A stretch of 9,972 bases of DNA from Thermoprotei archaeon (GCA_027038805.1 JALWGO010000196.1:1-9972), one strand, 5' to 3'; counted from the stretch's first letter, positions 1-5,683 are shown. Numbers and translations are program-made. The notes: generated by a model from the letters alone, not told the origin.

Positions 1-279
1 GGTATCTCCTCTTATCTGCTCTATTTTTACTTTTACACGGTCTCCTACAGTTGCCTGGCCTAGTACGAGTACTTGGTAGTTGCCATATTTTGCTATTCCA
101 CGATTCTTTTCGTCTACGTCTATTATGTCTACTTCTATTGTTTTCCCTGGTCTTAGCTGTTGGGCTGATGTAGTATATTCTGCTGGCTTCTGTATTCGTG
201 GATAAATACTGTATTTTTGTACGTCTACGCTGTATACTCCTCTTCTTTCCTTTCTTTTACGGGCATTTCTTCTAGGCAT
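1..279 (-). CDS. TRAM-domain RNA-binding protein (3' end outside window)
   Basis: Reading leftward from the ATG at 279, the frame is open for 93 codons to the window edge, so the C-terminus is missing. The first 15 residues are strongly basic (MPRRNARKRKERRG), suggesting nucleic-acid contact. Residues about 43-93 match the TRAM fold pattern: a PGKTIEVDI strand, a GIAKYGNYQVLV segment, then VGDRVKVKIEQI. TRAM domains are small beta-barrels that bind RNA. Stand-alone archaeal TRAM proteins are common and have been linked to RNA chaperone activity, but the exact role here is not visible. A GAGAGGG stretch 10 nt upstream of the ATG (minus strand, 290-296) is a plausible ribosome site, and TTAAAAATAAG (minus strand, about 311-321) is a plausible TATA box. 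The gene is divergent from the GNAT-like gene at 539. Confidence 0.85.
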   Translation of the reverse strand, partial: MPRRNARKRKERRGVYSVDVQKYSIYPRIQKPAEYTTSAQQLRPGKTIEVDIIDVDEKNRGIAKYGNYQVLVLGQATVGDRVKVKIEQIRGDT

Positions 280-310
280 TAAATACGTTCCCTCTCACAT
301 AGGTATGGCT

Positions 311-321
311 CTTATTTTTAA
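311..321 (-). promoter_or_regulatory. Probable TATA box for the TRAM gene
   Basis: The minus strand reads TTAAAAATAAG here. With the usual archaeal spacing of about 26 bp, transcription would begin near 290, just ahead of or within the GAGAGGG sequence and about 10 nt before the ATG at 279. Inferred from sequence pattern only. Confidence 0.4.
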
Positions 322-424
322 TTGAAGAACTGGGTTTAGAGGCTAGATATATTGTTCTATTAATGCTTTGTGTAGCCAAATACTTCTCCTCCATATTCTC
401 CAGGTCTCTCTAATGTACTCTTGG

Positions 425-432
425 GTATAAAA
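425..432 (+). promoter_or_regulatory. Probable TATA box upstream of the GNAT-like gene
   Basis: TATAAAAC lies in the 259-bp spacer between the divergent TRAM and GNAT-like genes. With a spacing of about 26 bp, transcription would begin near 454, leaving a leader of about 85 nt before the ATG at 539. This start would coincide with the GTAGAC/GTCTAC inverted repeat (454-459 and 470-475). A weaker A/T-rich box near 496-504 would instead give a very short leader. The rest of the spacer (322-424) shows no gene that I can support. Confidence 0.4.
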
Positions 433-538
433 CGGTTTTGATAGATTCCTATAGTAGACAATTGTTCTCGTCTACGCAATATTCATTATTAATGCATATT
501 AAGGTATACTTGCCAGTGTTGAGTGAGGCAGAAGTATA

Positions 539-844
539 ATGACTAATAAGGTAGTTGTTAAGAGGACTGAGAATTTATTCTATATTGATTTACCTGGGGA
601 GGATAAACCCGTATTAAAGTATCGTGTTGAAGGGGATAGAATGTTCTTGGAGTCAACTTATACTCCTCCAATGCTGCGAGGTAGAGGGTATGCTGCTAGG
701 CTTGTTAAAGCCGCTATAAGGTATGCTGAGGAAAACGGGTTAAAGATTGTCCCACTGTGTAGTTATGTGGTATACTATTTTACAAAGCATCCGGAAAAGA
801 AGGACTTACTAGACGAGACCCATAGGAATATTATTAGAGAATAA
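539..844 (+). CDS. Small GNAT-like N-acetyltransferase (COG2388/NATD1 type)
   Basis: This 101-residue protein belongs to the short GNAT-fold group that includes bacterial YidJ and human NATD1. The acetyl-CoA pyrophosphate-binding motif is visible as RGRGYAARLV (about residues 47-56). The C-terminal block VPLCSYVVYYFTKHPE (about 72-87), with its Cys-Ser-Tyr core and the following H-P-E, is the hallmark of this group. At about 100 residues the length is normal for it, and the domain is minimal compared with classical GNATs of about 150. The substrate is unknown for most members, so I do not assign one. GAGTGAGG (521-528) sits 10 nt before the ATG and supports the start. The Thg1-like gene follows after 45 bp on the same strand and may be cotranscribed. 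Confidence 0.85.
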   Translation: MTNKVVVKRTENLFYIDLPGEDKPVLKYRVEGDRMFLESTYTPPMLRGRGYAARLVKAAIRYAEENGLKIVPLCSYVVYYFTKHPEKKDLLDETHRNIIRE

Positions 845-853
845 TATTATATA
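845..853 (+). promoter_or_regulatory. Possible TATA box for the Thg1-like gene
   Basis: TATTATATA follows directly on the stop codon of the GNAT-like gene. At normal spacing, transcription would start near 875, about 15 nt before the GTG at 890. It may give the Thg1-like and protease genes their own promoter in addition to read-through from upstream. Confidence 0.35.
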
Positions 854-889
854 CAACTATCCCCACGCTACTATAGCTATAGCAATATA

Positions 890-1636
890 GTGGGGTGGAG
901 ATTGAACGATAATAGATTATATGAGGAAGCATTACTCAAAGTAAATCCCCTAGTATTAGAAGGGAAGTATAAGTCTAGGGAGATTAGTCTTAAAGTAAAA
1001 GCCCCCTTTGCTATAAGAGTTGATGGTGTAGGCTTTCACCGTTTACCGAGGCACTATGAGAAGCCGAGGGATCTTAGGATACATTCATCACTACTTGTAG
1101 CGGCTTATCAAGTTGTTGTAAGGTACGGTTTTTTCGGTGCATACATTGTTAGTGATGAAGCAAACTTCATAGTATTATCTAACCCGCCCTATAATGGTAG
1201 AGTTGAGAAGCTGCTCAGTATTATACCGAGTATTGTGTCCTCTCGGATGAGCCTCATCCTAGGTCACCAAGTGTTATTTGATGCTAAGATAATAAAGCTA
1301 GAAAACCTTGATGAAGTCTGCGAATACATTTTGTATAGAGCTAGAATAGGTTTTGGAAACTTTATTGGAAGCCTAGCATCAATGAGGGGGTTGTGGAGGG
1401 AGCATCGCCCAGTTTTACGGAGACAACTAGTGGAGTTAAAGGAAAAAGGCATAGATCTTAGTGGTATAAGTGTTTGGGAAAAGCTTGGTTCATCGATAGT
1501 ATGGGACAAGTATTCTAAGAGGGTAGTCGATAAAGCAACAGGTAAAGAGATAATAGTTTCTCGGAGAAAGGCTAGAGTATATCCTGGTCCGTGGAAGTTG
1601 ATCGAAGCAGTTAATAGTATAGGTTATCTCCTCTAG
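890..1636 (+). CDS. tRNA(His) guanylyltransferase-like protein (Thg1-like, 3'-5' RNA polymerase)
   Basis: Thg1 enzymes add nucleotides to the 5' end of tRNA, in the reverse direction to ordinary polymerases. The family signature is present: AIRVDGVGFHRL (residues 41-52, metal ligand D45), EKPRDLRIH (57-65, compare KPND-R in Thg1), IVSDEANFIVLS (86-97, metal ligands D89 and E90) and LFDAK (129-133). The three carboxylates needed for two-metal catalysis are therefore retained. The downstream HINNLYNT-type element of eukaryotic Thg1, which contacts the tRNA(His) anticodon, is replaced by GFGNFIGSL (about 154-162). This is typical of Thg1-like proteins, which repair truncated tRNA 5' ends by templated addition rather than adding G-1 only to tRNA(His). 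The choice between these two roles is inference. The N-terminus is about 15 residues longer before the first motif than in human Thg1. Start GTG at 890 is the only good in-frame choice apart from TTG at 902. Confidence 0.82.
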   Translation: MGWRLNDNRLYEEALLKVNPLVLEGKYKSREISLKVKAPFAIRVDGVGFHRLPRHYEKPRDLRIHSSLLVAAYQVVVRYGFFGAYIVSDEANFIVLSNPPYNGRVEKLLSIIPSIVSSRMSLILGHQVLFDAKIIKLENLDEVCEYILYRARIGFGNFIGSLASMRGLWREHRPVLRRQLVELKEKGIDLSGISVWEKLGSSIVWDKYSKRVVDKATGKEIIVSRRKARVYPGPWKLIEAVNSIGYLL

Positions 1637-1637
1637 T

Positions 1638-1643
1638 GGAGGG
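1638..1643 (+). promoter_or_regulatory. Shine-Dalgarno sequence of the CPBP protease gene
   Basis: GGAGGG lies directly after the TAG stop of the Thg1-like gene and 9 nt before the ATG at 1653. It is one of the best ribosome sites in the window and supports translation of the protease from an internal position of a shared mRNA. Confidence 0.6.
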
Positions 1644-1652
1644 CTTAGACTT

Positions 1653-2381
1653 ATGAGTCTTAATCCACTATTATTGTTTCTCTTGGGCTTAGGTTCTATC
1701 GGTATAATGGCTTTAGCTTCAACACTGTATGTTCTCGCATGTGTAAAAGTATTTAGGAAATACTCGATAAATCTCCTAGTTGCTGGTGGTGTAGGACAAC
1801 TTGCGGCCTTACTAACAGTTCTAGGTCTCTCTCCTATCCTTGGAGTACCCCTGCAGGTATTCTTTGGTGCTAGTTTAGACTTGGCGTTTACTATATGGAC
1901 TCTAAGCTCTATTGGACTATCCCTCATAGTGTTAATGGCTAGTACGAGGATTATAGGAGAAGAATACCTTATGAAATTCCCAGTTGAAACTATAAAGTCT
2001 ATTAATCCTATCATCTTAGTCTTAATTCTCTTCTTCCTAGCACCCATTCTGGAAGAGATTATTTTCCGTGGGTTCTTCTTCTATGCTTTTAAAATAGTAT
2101 TCAATAACGGCTTAATAGCACTCGTCTTATCAGCGATCCTATTCATGCTAGCCCACTTGAAATCGGTTAAGAAGGAGGGACTTCTAGTTATCTTTGCTAT
2201 AGCTCTCGTTTTAGGTTTACCTGTACTCACTTTAAACACTATTATTCCAAGCATAATAACACATGTTACAATAAATATTGTAGGAGTATTAGAGTCGAGG
2301 AGGCTGGAAGAGATAGGAGTCGAGGAGGTCCGTGGGGAAAACGAGACCTTGATCGAACCCGGAAATATCTGGGCTTACTAG
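1653..2381 (+). CDS. CPBP-family intramembrane metalloprotease (CAAX protease/Abi type)
   Basis: This 242-residue integral membrane protein is composed mostly of hydrophobic helices (about 6-34, 41-60, 66-98, 118-133, 140-170, 176-210). The three conserved motifs of the CPBP (PF02517) glutamic-type membrane protease family are all visible: EEIIFR (E134, E135, R139), FMLAH (F164, H168) and HVTIN (H204, N208). Family members include eukaryotic Rce1 and bacterial bacteriocin-immunity or Abi proteins. Archaeal substrates are mostly unknown. The last 30 residues are charged (EEIGVEEVRGENETLIE) and probably form a soluble tail. The gene starts 16 bp after the Thg1-like gene, so the two are probably cotranscribed. 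No functional link to tRNA repair is evident. A TTTTT run at 2401-2405 probably ends the transcript. Confidence 0.88.
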   Translation: MSLNPLLLFLLGLGSIGIMALASTLYVLACVKVFRKYSINLLVAGGVGQLAALLTVLGLSPILGVPLQVFFGASLDLAFTIWTLSSIGLSLIVLMASTRIIGEEYLMKFPVETIKSINPIILVLILFFLAPILEEIIFRGFFFYAFKIVFNNGLIALVLSAILFMLAHLKSVKKEGLLVIFAIALVLGLPVLTLNTIIPSIITHVTINIVGVLESRRLEEIGVEEVRGENETLIEPGNIWAY

Positions 2382-2400
2382 TAGAGTGTTGAAGGTTACC

Positions 2401-2405
2401 TTTTT
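2401..2405 (+). terminator. Oligo-T terminator after the protease gene
   Basis: Five consecutive T residues lie 20 bp beyond the TAG stop of the protease gene. Archaeal RNA polymerase commonly terminates at such T runs without a strong hairpin, and none is seen here. Confidence 0.4.
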
Positions 2406-2457
2406 AATCAATAAATATACCATTATACTGGGCTGTATCGCCAACAATCCTAACACG

Positions 2458-2465
2458 TATAAATA
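2458..2465 (+). promoter_or_regulatory. TATA box for the hypothetical gene at 2488
   Basis: TATAAATA is centred 26 bp before the ATG at 2488, the geometry expected for a leaderless archaeal transcript. A second candidate, ATAAATATA at about 2411-2419, would give a leader of about 45 nt that includes the Shine-Dalgarno-like GAGGGTG at 2473-2479. Which one is used cannot be decided from sequence. Confidence 0.55.
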
Positions 2466-2487
2466 GCTCTAAGAGGGTGTTGATCTC

Positions 2488-3066
2488 ATGAGTGCTAAGA
2501 AGGTTGATTTCCTAAGACATATTGTAAACTATGTCCTAGCGTCTAAAATGGATGTAGTAAAACAAGTAGCAGATGATGTTAGGAAGATGATTGAGAAAGC
2601 TGAGGAGAAATACAAGTTCTCTGCTTTTGGAGGAGATGTAAAGAAGCTAGTAGACTATTTGCGTAGCCCGGATTTCGATGAGTTAGTGAAGTTTCTAAAG
2701 GATGCGGGTAAAATAGACTTAGTTGATGAGATACTGCGTTTAGCTAAAGAGAAGTACAAGGATATTCCAGAGATAGTTGAAGCAATTGATGCAAGGCTTC
2801 AAGCACTAGGTAAGGAAAAGAAAGAGTTAAAGGAAGTAGAGGAAGCCTTCGATAAAATAACTAGCGTGGTTGGGGATAGAGCTATAGTTGAGAGAATAGG
2901 GACGACTCTAAGCATAACTATTAGAGGACTCGGTAGAGTAATAGTCTCCTATGATCCCGTAGATAAATCATATAACCTAGACCTAGAGGTAACGGGGTCT
3001 AAGAAGAAGCTCAGCCTTAACACGATAATAGATGTAATTGAAGCACTATTACGGCTAGGCTCTTAG
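2488..3066 (+). CDS. Conserved-looking hypothetical protein of 192 residues
   Basis: I do not recognise this family. The protein is rich in Lys, Glu and Asp and has no signal peptide, membrane segment or cysteine, so it is probably cytosolic. Residues 1-125 look almost entirely helical, with amphipathic stretches (VVKQVADDVRKMIEKAEEKY, ELVKFLKDAGKIDLVDEILR) and a possible short coiled coil at about 107-122 (LGKEKKELKEVEEAFD). Residues about 128-178 look like a beta-rich module (TTLSITIRGLGRVIVSYDP followed by SYNLDLEVTG), and a final helix closes the protein. That helical-then-beta layout could be a protein-protein or nucleic-acid adaptor, but no catalytic motif is visible. It is probably a single-gene unit: a TATA box precedes it, and the next gene has its own promoter. 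GAGGGTG ends 8 nt before the ATG and supports the start. Confidence 0.8.
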   Translation: MSAKKVDFLRHIVNYVLASKMDVVKQVADDVRKMIEKAEEKYKFSAFGGDVKKLVDYLRSPDFDELVKFLKDAGKIDLVDEILRLAKEKYKDIPEIVEAIDARLQALGKEKKELKEVEEAFDKITSVVGDRAIVERIGTTLSITIRGLGRVIVSYDPVDKSYNLDLEVTGSKKKLSLNTIIDVIEALLRLGS

Positions 3067-3101
3067 AATAAGGCATCCTAATAATTGATTAGAGCACAAT
3101 G

Positions 3102-3109
3102 TTTTTATC
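3102..3109 (+). promoter_or_regulatory. TATA box of the HAD phosphatase gene; sets its start at 3135
   Basis: TTTTTATC is centred about 29 bp before the ATG at 3135. It lies inside the frame that would be coding if the ATG at 3099 were used. The same GTTTTTATC sequence precedes hxlB (5021-5029). The overlap makes the upstream ATG unlikely and points to a leaderless or almost leaderless mRNA. The T run may also help end transcription of the hypothetical gene upstream. Confidence 0.5.
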
Positions 3110-3134
3110 ACATCCAAGTACTCCTAGCCTAGAT

Positions 3135-3815
3135 ATGGTTAAAGTGGTTATAGAGTTGTCCACTAGGAAATATAGGTTAATAGCCTTTGATCTAGACGGG
3201 GTTTTAACAGAATCTAGGAGTAGTTGGGAACATGTTCACGACTATTTTGGCGTACCCATGGGTTCTAGGAGGAAGAACTTCCTAGACTATGTATGGGGTC
3301 GGATAGACTATAATGAATGGATAAAGAGAGATATAGAGCTATGGAATAAAGCACTTGGCAGAAAGCTTAGACGAGAAGACTTACTCGAAGCCATAGACGG
3401 GGTAAAAGTAAACGACGACGTTGGTAGAGTTGTAGGTGAGCTTAAGGGACGGGGATTCATAGTAGGCATTATAAGTGCTGGTATAGGCCAGCTAGCCGAA
3501 AAAATAGCAAGTAAACATGGATTCGACTTCTGGATTGCTAACCCAATAACATTTACCAGCAATGGAGTCGTATCGGATAACCAGCGCGCACGCATGCCTC
3601 CCTACCGGAAACCTCTCACATTACTGTGGATTGCTAGACGCTACGGGGTAAGTATAAGGGAGACCATCTATGTGGGGGATTCTGACTGGGATATCGGTGT
3701 GATAAAACTCGCTGGCTGTGGTATAGCATATAACTGCTCTACAAAGCTCGCGGGTAACGCTAATATAGTGGTAAACAAGTTATCCGAGGTACTTGAAGCT
3801 ATAGCCCAGTGTTAG
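3135..3815 (+). CDS. HAD-superfamily phosphatase, SerB (phosphoserine phosphatase)-like
   Basis: This is a cytosolic HAD hydrolase of 226 residues from the chosen start. All four HAD motifs are visible (numbering from M at 3135): FDLDGVLTE with nucleophile D19 and acid/base D21, GIISAG with S114, the basic residue in YRKPLT (about K159), and GDSDWD with D182 and D186 for magnesium. The roughly 90 residues between motifs I and II are helical, as in the C1 cap of phosphoserine phosphatases. GIAYNCSTKLAGNAN after motif IV resembles the SerB tail. The substrate is not certain: crenarchaeal relatives are often named phosphoserine phosphatase, but other small phosphomonoesters are possible. An upstream in-frame ATG at 3099 would add 12 residues, but its codons overlap the TATA box, so 3135 is preferred. 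The 3' end overlaps the convergent regulator gene by 17 nt. Confidence 0.82.
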   Translation: MVKVVIELSTRKYRLIAFDLDGVLTESRSSWEHVHDYFGVPMGSRRKNFLDYVWGRIDYNEWIKRDIELWNKALGRKLRREDLLEAIDGVKVNDDVGRVVGELKGRGFIVGIISAGIGQLAEKIASKHGFDFWIANPITFTSNGVVSDNQRARMPPYRKPLTLLWIARRYGVSIRETIYVGDSDWDIGVIKLAGCGIAYNCSTKLAGNANIVVNKLSEVLEAIAQC

Positions 3816-4839
3816 TGGTCTTAGTGGAGGGCATTTTTAATCGAAATCTTTTAGACCTCTTATCGTATTCTACTAGAGCCCTACACGGTATTACATGCTT
3901 CTCTATTCCAGAGTATAGGTAGCCCCAAGAATCTGTTATCTCTATATCATACTCTCTTTCTGCAATTCTAAAATATTTTCTAGCATAATCATATGTTAGG
4001 CTGTCAACGAGTAATGCGTTAACGATTATGTCTTCGCTTGAATTATATGCAGTTAAAATCGATAAAGGGAACTCTGATAGTATTTCGTAGAGAATTCTTG
4101 AAGGAATAGATTTAACTCTAAGAACATTGAATAATACTGCATTAAATAGTCTATAATATGGTGCCCATAAAACCCTGTATCCCTTCATTAATGGTTCTAT
4201 ACGCATAACCATTCTTCTTCTAAGTTTCCCCACAGATATGCTTAGTTTCTCCGCAAGCTTCTTTGATGAAATGAAGGGGTCTTTTACGAGCTCATTCATT
4301 ATTCTTAAATCTATCTTGCTTATCCTATACCTTTCACCATATTTTATATTAGAGTAATCTACATGCTCTATTTCCTTCTTATTTATTTTATCAATTGTTT
4401 CTAAAATACTCCTCCATACCTCCTCCTTTCTAAGGGTCTCAAAACTGCTATCAACATTATATCTTGCAAGCATAGGTTTCGATAACTGTGCCTCTTCTAT
4501 AAGATAGACTTTCAAGGAGCTTACCGATGAACCTATAATAGACCTCATATCCTTGTATTCTATATCGAGTGGCACCAAGAGGAGGGCGAAATAGCCTTTA
4601 GGGAACAAAGGCTTACAATCATCAACTATAGGTTTGTCGCTTAATACCACCATTATACCGAGTTTGATGAACCTTAGATTCATGCATGGGACTATTTCAA
4701 AGCCTAGTCTTCTAAGAGAATTAATAAAAACATATAGCTTGTTATATGATATGTTTAGGGCTCTTGCAAGCCTGCTTAACCCCAGTACACTTGTCTTATA
4801 CAGTTTTTCTAGTAGGTCGAATAGCTCTCTGGTTTCCAT
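3799..4839 (-). CDS. Predicted transcriptional regulator with two helix-turn-helix regions (Lrp/AsnC-like second HTH)
   Basis: This 346-residue protein shows two likely winged-HTH segments. The first is at about residues 5-50 (LFDLLEKLYKT, LSRLARALNISYNKLYVFINSLRRLGFEI). The second is at about 172-220 (ISKIDLRIMNELVKDPF, SSKKLAEKLSISVGKLRRRM) and follows the Lrp/AsnC pattern of a D-x-R-I-L helix, an LAEKL-x-ISxxxLRRR recognition helix and a following wing. Each HTH is followed by an alpha/beta-like stretch (about 55-115 and 222-320) that may be a ligand or dimer domain. The layout therefore suggests an internal duplication that builds both DNA-binding heads in one chain. No enzymatic motif was found. 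The gene is divergent from the hxlB-hypA-hypB-fucA operon across 223 bp that contain repeat pairs, so it may control that operon, itself, or both. A GATAAAATC box 24 bp ahead of the ATG implies a leaderless transcript. Confidence 0.75.
   Translation of the reverse strand: METRELFDLLEKLYKTSVLGLSRLARALNISYNKLYVFINSLRRLGFEIVPCMNLRFIKLGIMVVLSDKPIVDDCKPLFPKGYFALLLVPLDIEYKDMRSIIGSSVSSLKVYLIEEAQLSKPMLARYNVDSSFETLRKEEVWRSILETIDKINKKEIEHVDYSNIKYGERYRISKIDLRIMNELVKDPFISSKKLAEKLSISVGKLRRRMVMRIEPLMKGYRVLWAPYYRLFNAVLFNVLRVKSIPSRILYEILSEFPLSILTAYNSSEDIIVNALLVDSLTYDYARKYFRIAEREYDIEITDSWGYLYSGIEKHVIPCRALVEYDKRSKRFRLKMPSTKTTNTGL
3834..3838 (+). terminator. Oligo-T terminator of the phosphatase gene, inside the opposite gene
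   Basis: TTTTT lies 19 bp after the phosphatase stop codon and within the antisense of the last codons of the convergent regulator gene. It probably stops plus-strand transcription before it runs far into that gene. Confidence 0.35.
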
Positions 4840-4862
4840 TATGTTTTTTACCTTTATTCTGG

Positions 4863-4871
4863 GATTTTATC
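4863..4871 (-). promoter_or_regulatory. TATA box of the double-HTH regulator gene
   Basis: The minus strand reads GATAAAATC, centred 28 bp ahead of the ATG at 4839, so the transcript is probably leaderless. An identical 9-mer is found 29 bp further upstream (4892-4900). Confidence 0.5.
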
Positions 4872-4872
4872 G

Positions 4873-4945
4873 TGTAGAAATTATGCTTATAGATTTTATC
4901 ACCAACAATTTCCTTCTCGATTAGAAGAAACTTTATATTTCTACA
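4873..4945. repeat. 9-bp inverted repeat TGTAGAAAT / ATTTCTACA
   Basis: The arms at 4873-4881 and 4937-4945 are perfect inverses, 64 bp centre to centre (about six helical turns). They lie between the divergent regulator and hxlB genes. The left arm sits between the two GATAAAATC boxes. A smaller hairpin, CTTCT-CGATT-AGAAG (4913-4927), lies between the arms. The arrangement suits paired half-sites for a dimeric or double-HTH regulator, but that role is inferred. Confidence 0.4.
4892..4900 (-). repeat. Second copy of GATAAAATC in the regulator/hxlB spacer
   Basis: This exact 9-bp copy of the regulator's TATA-like box lies 29 bp upstream in the same orientation, close to three helical turns. 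It could be a second promoter or a regulator-binding element. Chance is not excluded in A/T-rich DNA. Confidence 0.35.
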
Positions 4946-5020
4946 GTATTATCTTAAATAAAGCTCATTGAAAAAGTGGATAATTCTTCGAACCAGATGA
5001 GAATAATTATGTAACACTTA

Positions 5021-5029
5021 GTTTTTATC
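5021..5029 (+). promoter_or_regulatory. TATA box of the hxlB-hypA-hypB-fucA operon
   Basis: GTTTTTATC is the same 9-mer found before the HAD phosphatase gene. With a spacing of about 26 bp, transcription would start near 5051, giving a leader of about 12 nt before the ATG at 5063. No clear Shine-Dalgarno sequence lies in that leader, consistent with a short-leader first gene in a crenarchaeal operon. Confidence 0.5.
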
Positions 5030-5062
5030 CTAGGGCAAACTAGTTTCACCCGGGACTGATTA

Positions 5063-5671
5063 ATGGTTGAAAACGTTTACAAAACCATGTATAGCATAGC
5101 GGATTTTATCATAGCTGCCGCACGCGAGATTAAGCGAGAACAACTTGAGAGAATGGTTGATACTTTAACTAAAGTTTACGGTAAGCCTAATGTGAAGATA
5201 CTTGTTATGGGTGCTGGTAGGAGCGGTCTTGTTGGAAGAGCTTTTGCTATGCGTCTACTGCATCTAGGGTATACTGTCTACGTGTTGGGAGAAACTATTG
5301 TTCCACGCATAGGTAGGGGAGATATTGTTGTAGCTATATCTGGTTCTGGTAGGACGAAGCTCATAGTTACAGCAGCTGAGGCGGCGAAACAAGTTGGCGC
5401 AACTGTTATTGCGATAACGAGTTATCCTGATAGTCCTCTCGCACGTATAGCTGATATTGTTGTAGAGGTTCCGGGTAGGACTAAGATTGCACGTGAGGAA
5501 GACTATTTCGCTAGACAGATCTTAGGCATACATGAACCACTTGCTCCTCTTGGAACACTTTTCGAGGATACCGTTATGGTTTTTCTCGACTCGGTTGTAG
5601 TAGAGCTTATGGAGAGGCTAGGTAAAACGGAAGAGGATTTACGTGCTGTACACGCAAATATAGAGTTGTAG
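5063..5671 (+). CDS. hxlB: 6-phospho-3-hexuloisomerase (PHI)
   Basis: PHI interconverts D-arabino-hex-3-ulose 6-phosphate and fructose 6-phosphate. In archaea that lack the oxidative pentose phosphate pathway, it works with 3-hexulose-6-phosphate synthase in reverse to make ribulose 5-phosphate for nucleotides. The 202-residue length is normal. The SIS-fold pattern is clear: VMGAGRSGLVGRAFAMRLLH (about 48-67), GETIVPRIGRGDIVVAISGSGRT (about 76-98), ITSYPDSPLARIAD (about 118-131) and the C-terminal APLGTLFEDT block (about 161-170) with its conserved Glu. The partner synthase (hxlA) is not in this window. This is the first gene of a four-gene unit. hypA begins 12 bp after its stop. The call is firm because the ISGSGRT and GT-FED motifs separate PHI from other SIS isomerases. 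Confidence 0.92.
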   Translation: MVENVYKTMYSIADFIIAAAREIKREQLERMVDTLTKVYGKPNVKILVMGAGRSGLVGRAFAMRLLHLGYTVYVLGETIVPRIGRGDIVVAISGSGRTKLIVTAAEAAKQVGATVIAITSYPDSPLARIADIVVEVPGRTKIAREEDYFARQILGIHEPLAPLGTLFEDTVMVFLDSVVVELMERLGKTEEDLRAVHANIEL

Positions 5672-5683
5672 GTTTGATGAACC

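Noticed and set aside
1490..2047. 185-codon open frame on the minus strand across the Thg1-like and protease genes
   Set aside because: It is the antisense shadow of two well-supported genes, has no family motif and shows a low-complexity composition typical of reversed hydrophobic codons.
1653..2381. The CPBP protease as an abortive-infection or immunity gene
   Set aside because: The family includes such proteins, but nothing in this neighbourhood (no toxin, bacteriocin or defence gene) supports that role here.
4634..4924. 96-codon plus-strand frame overlapping the start of the regulator gene
   Set aside because: No Shine-Dalgarno sequence or family motif. It lies mostly antisense to the regulator and runs through the A/T-rich promoter spacer.
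4987..4993. TTCGAAC, resembling a tRNA T-loop
   Set aside because: The flanking five bases on each side (AATTC and CAGAT) do not pair, and no acceptor, D or anticodon arm can be built around it.
5675..5680. TGATGA, resembling a C/D-box sRNA C box
   Set aside because: It lies in the 12-bp hxlB-hypA gap, with no properly spaced D box or guide; it more likely contributes to the hypA ribosome site.
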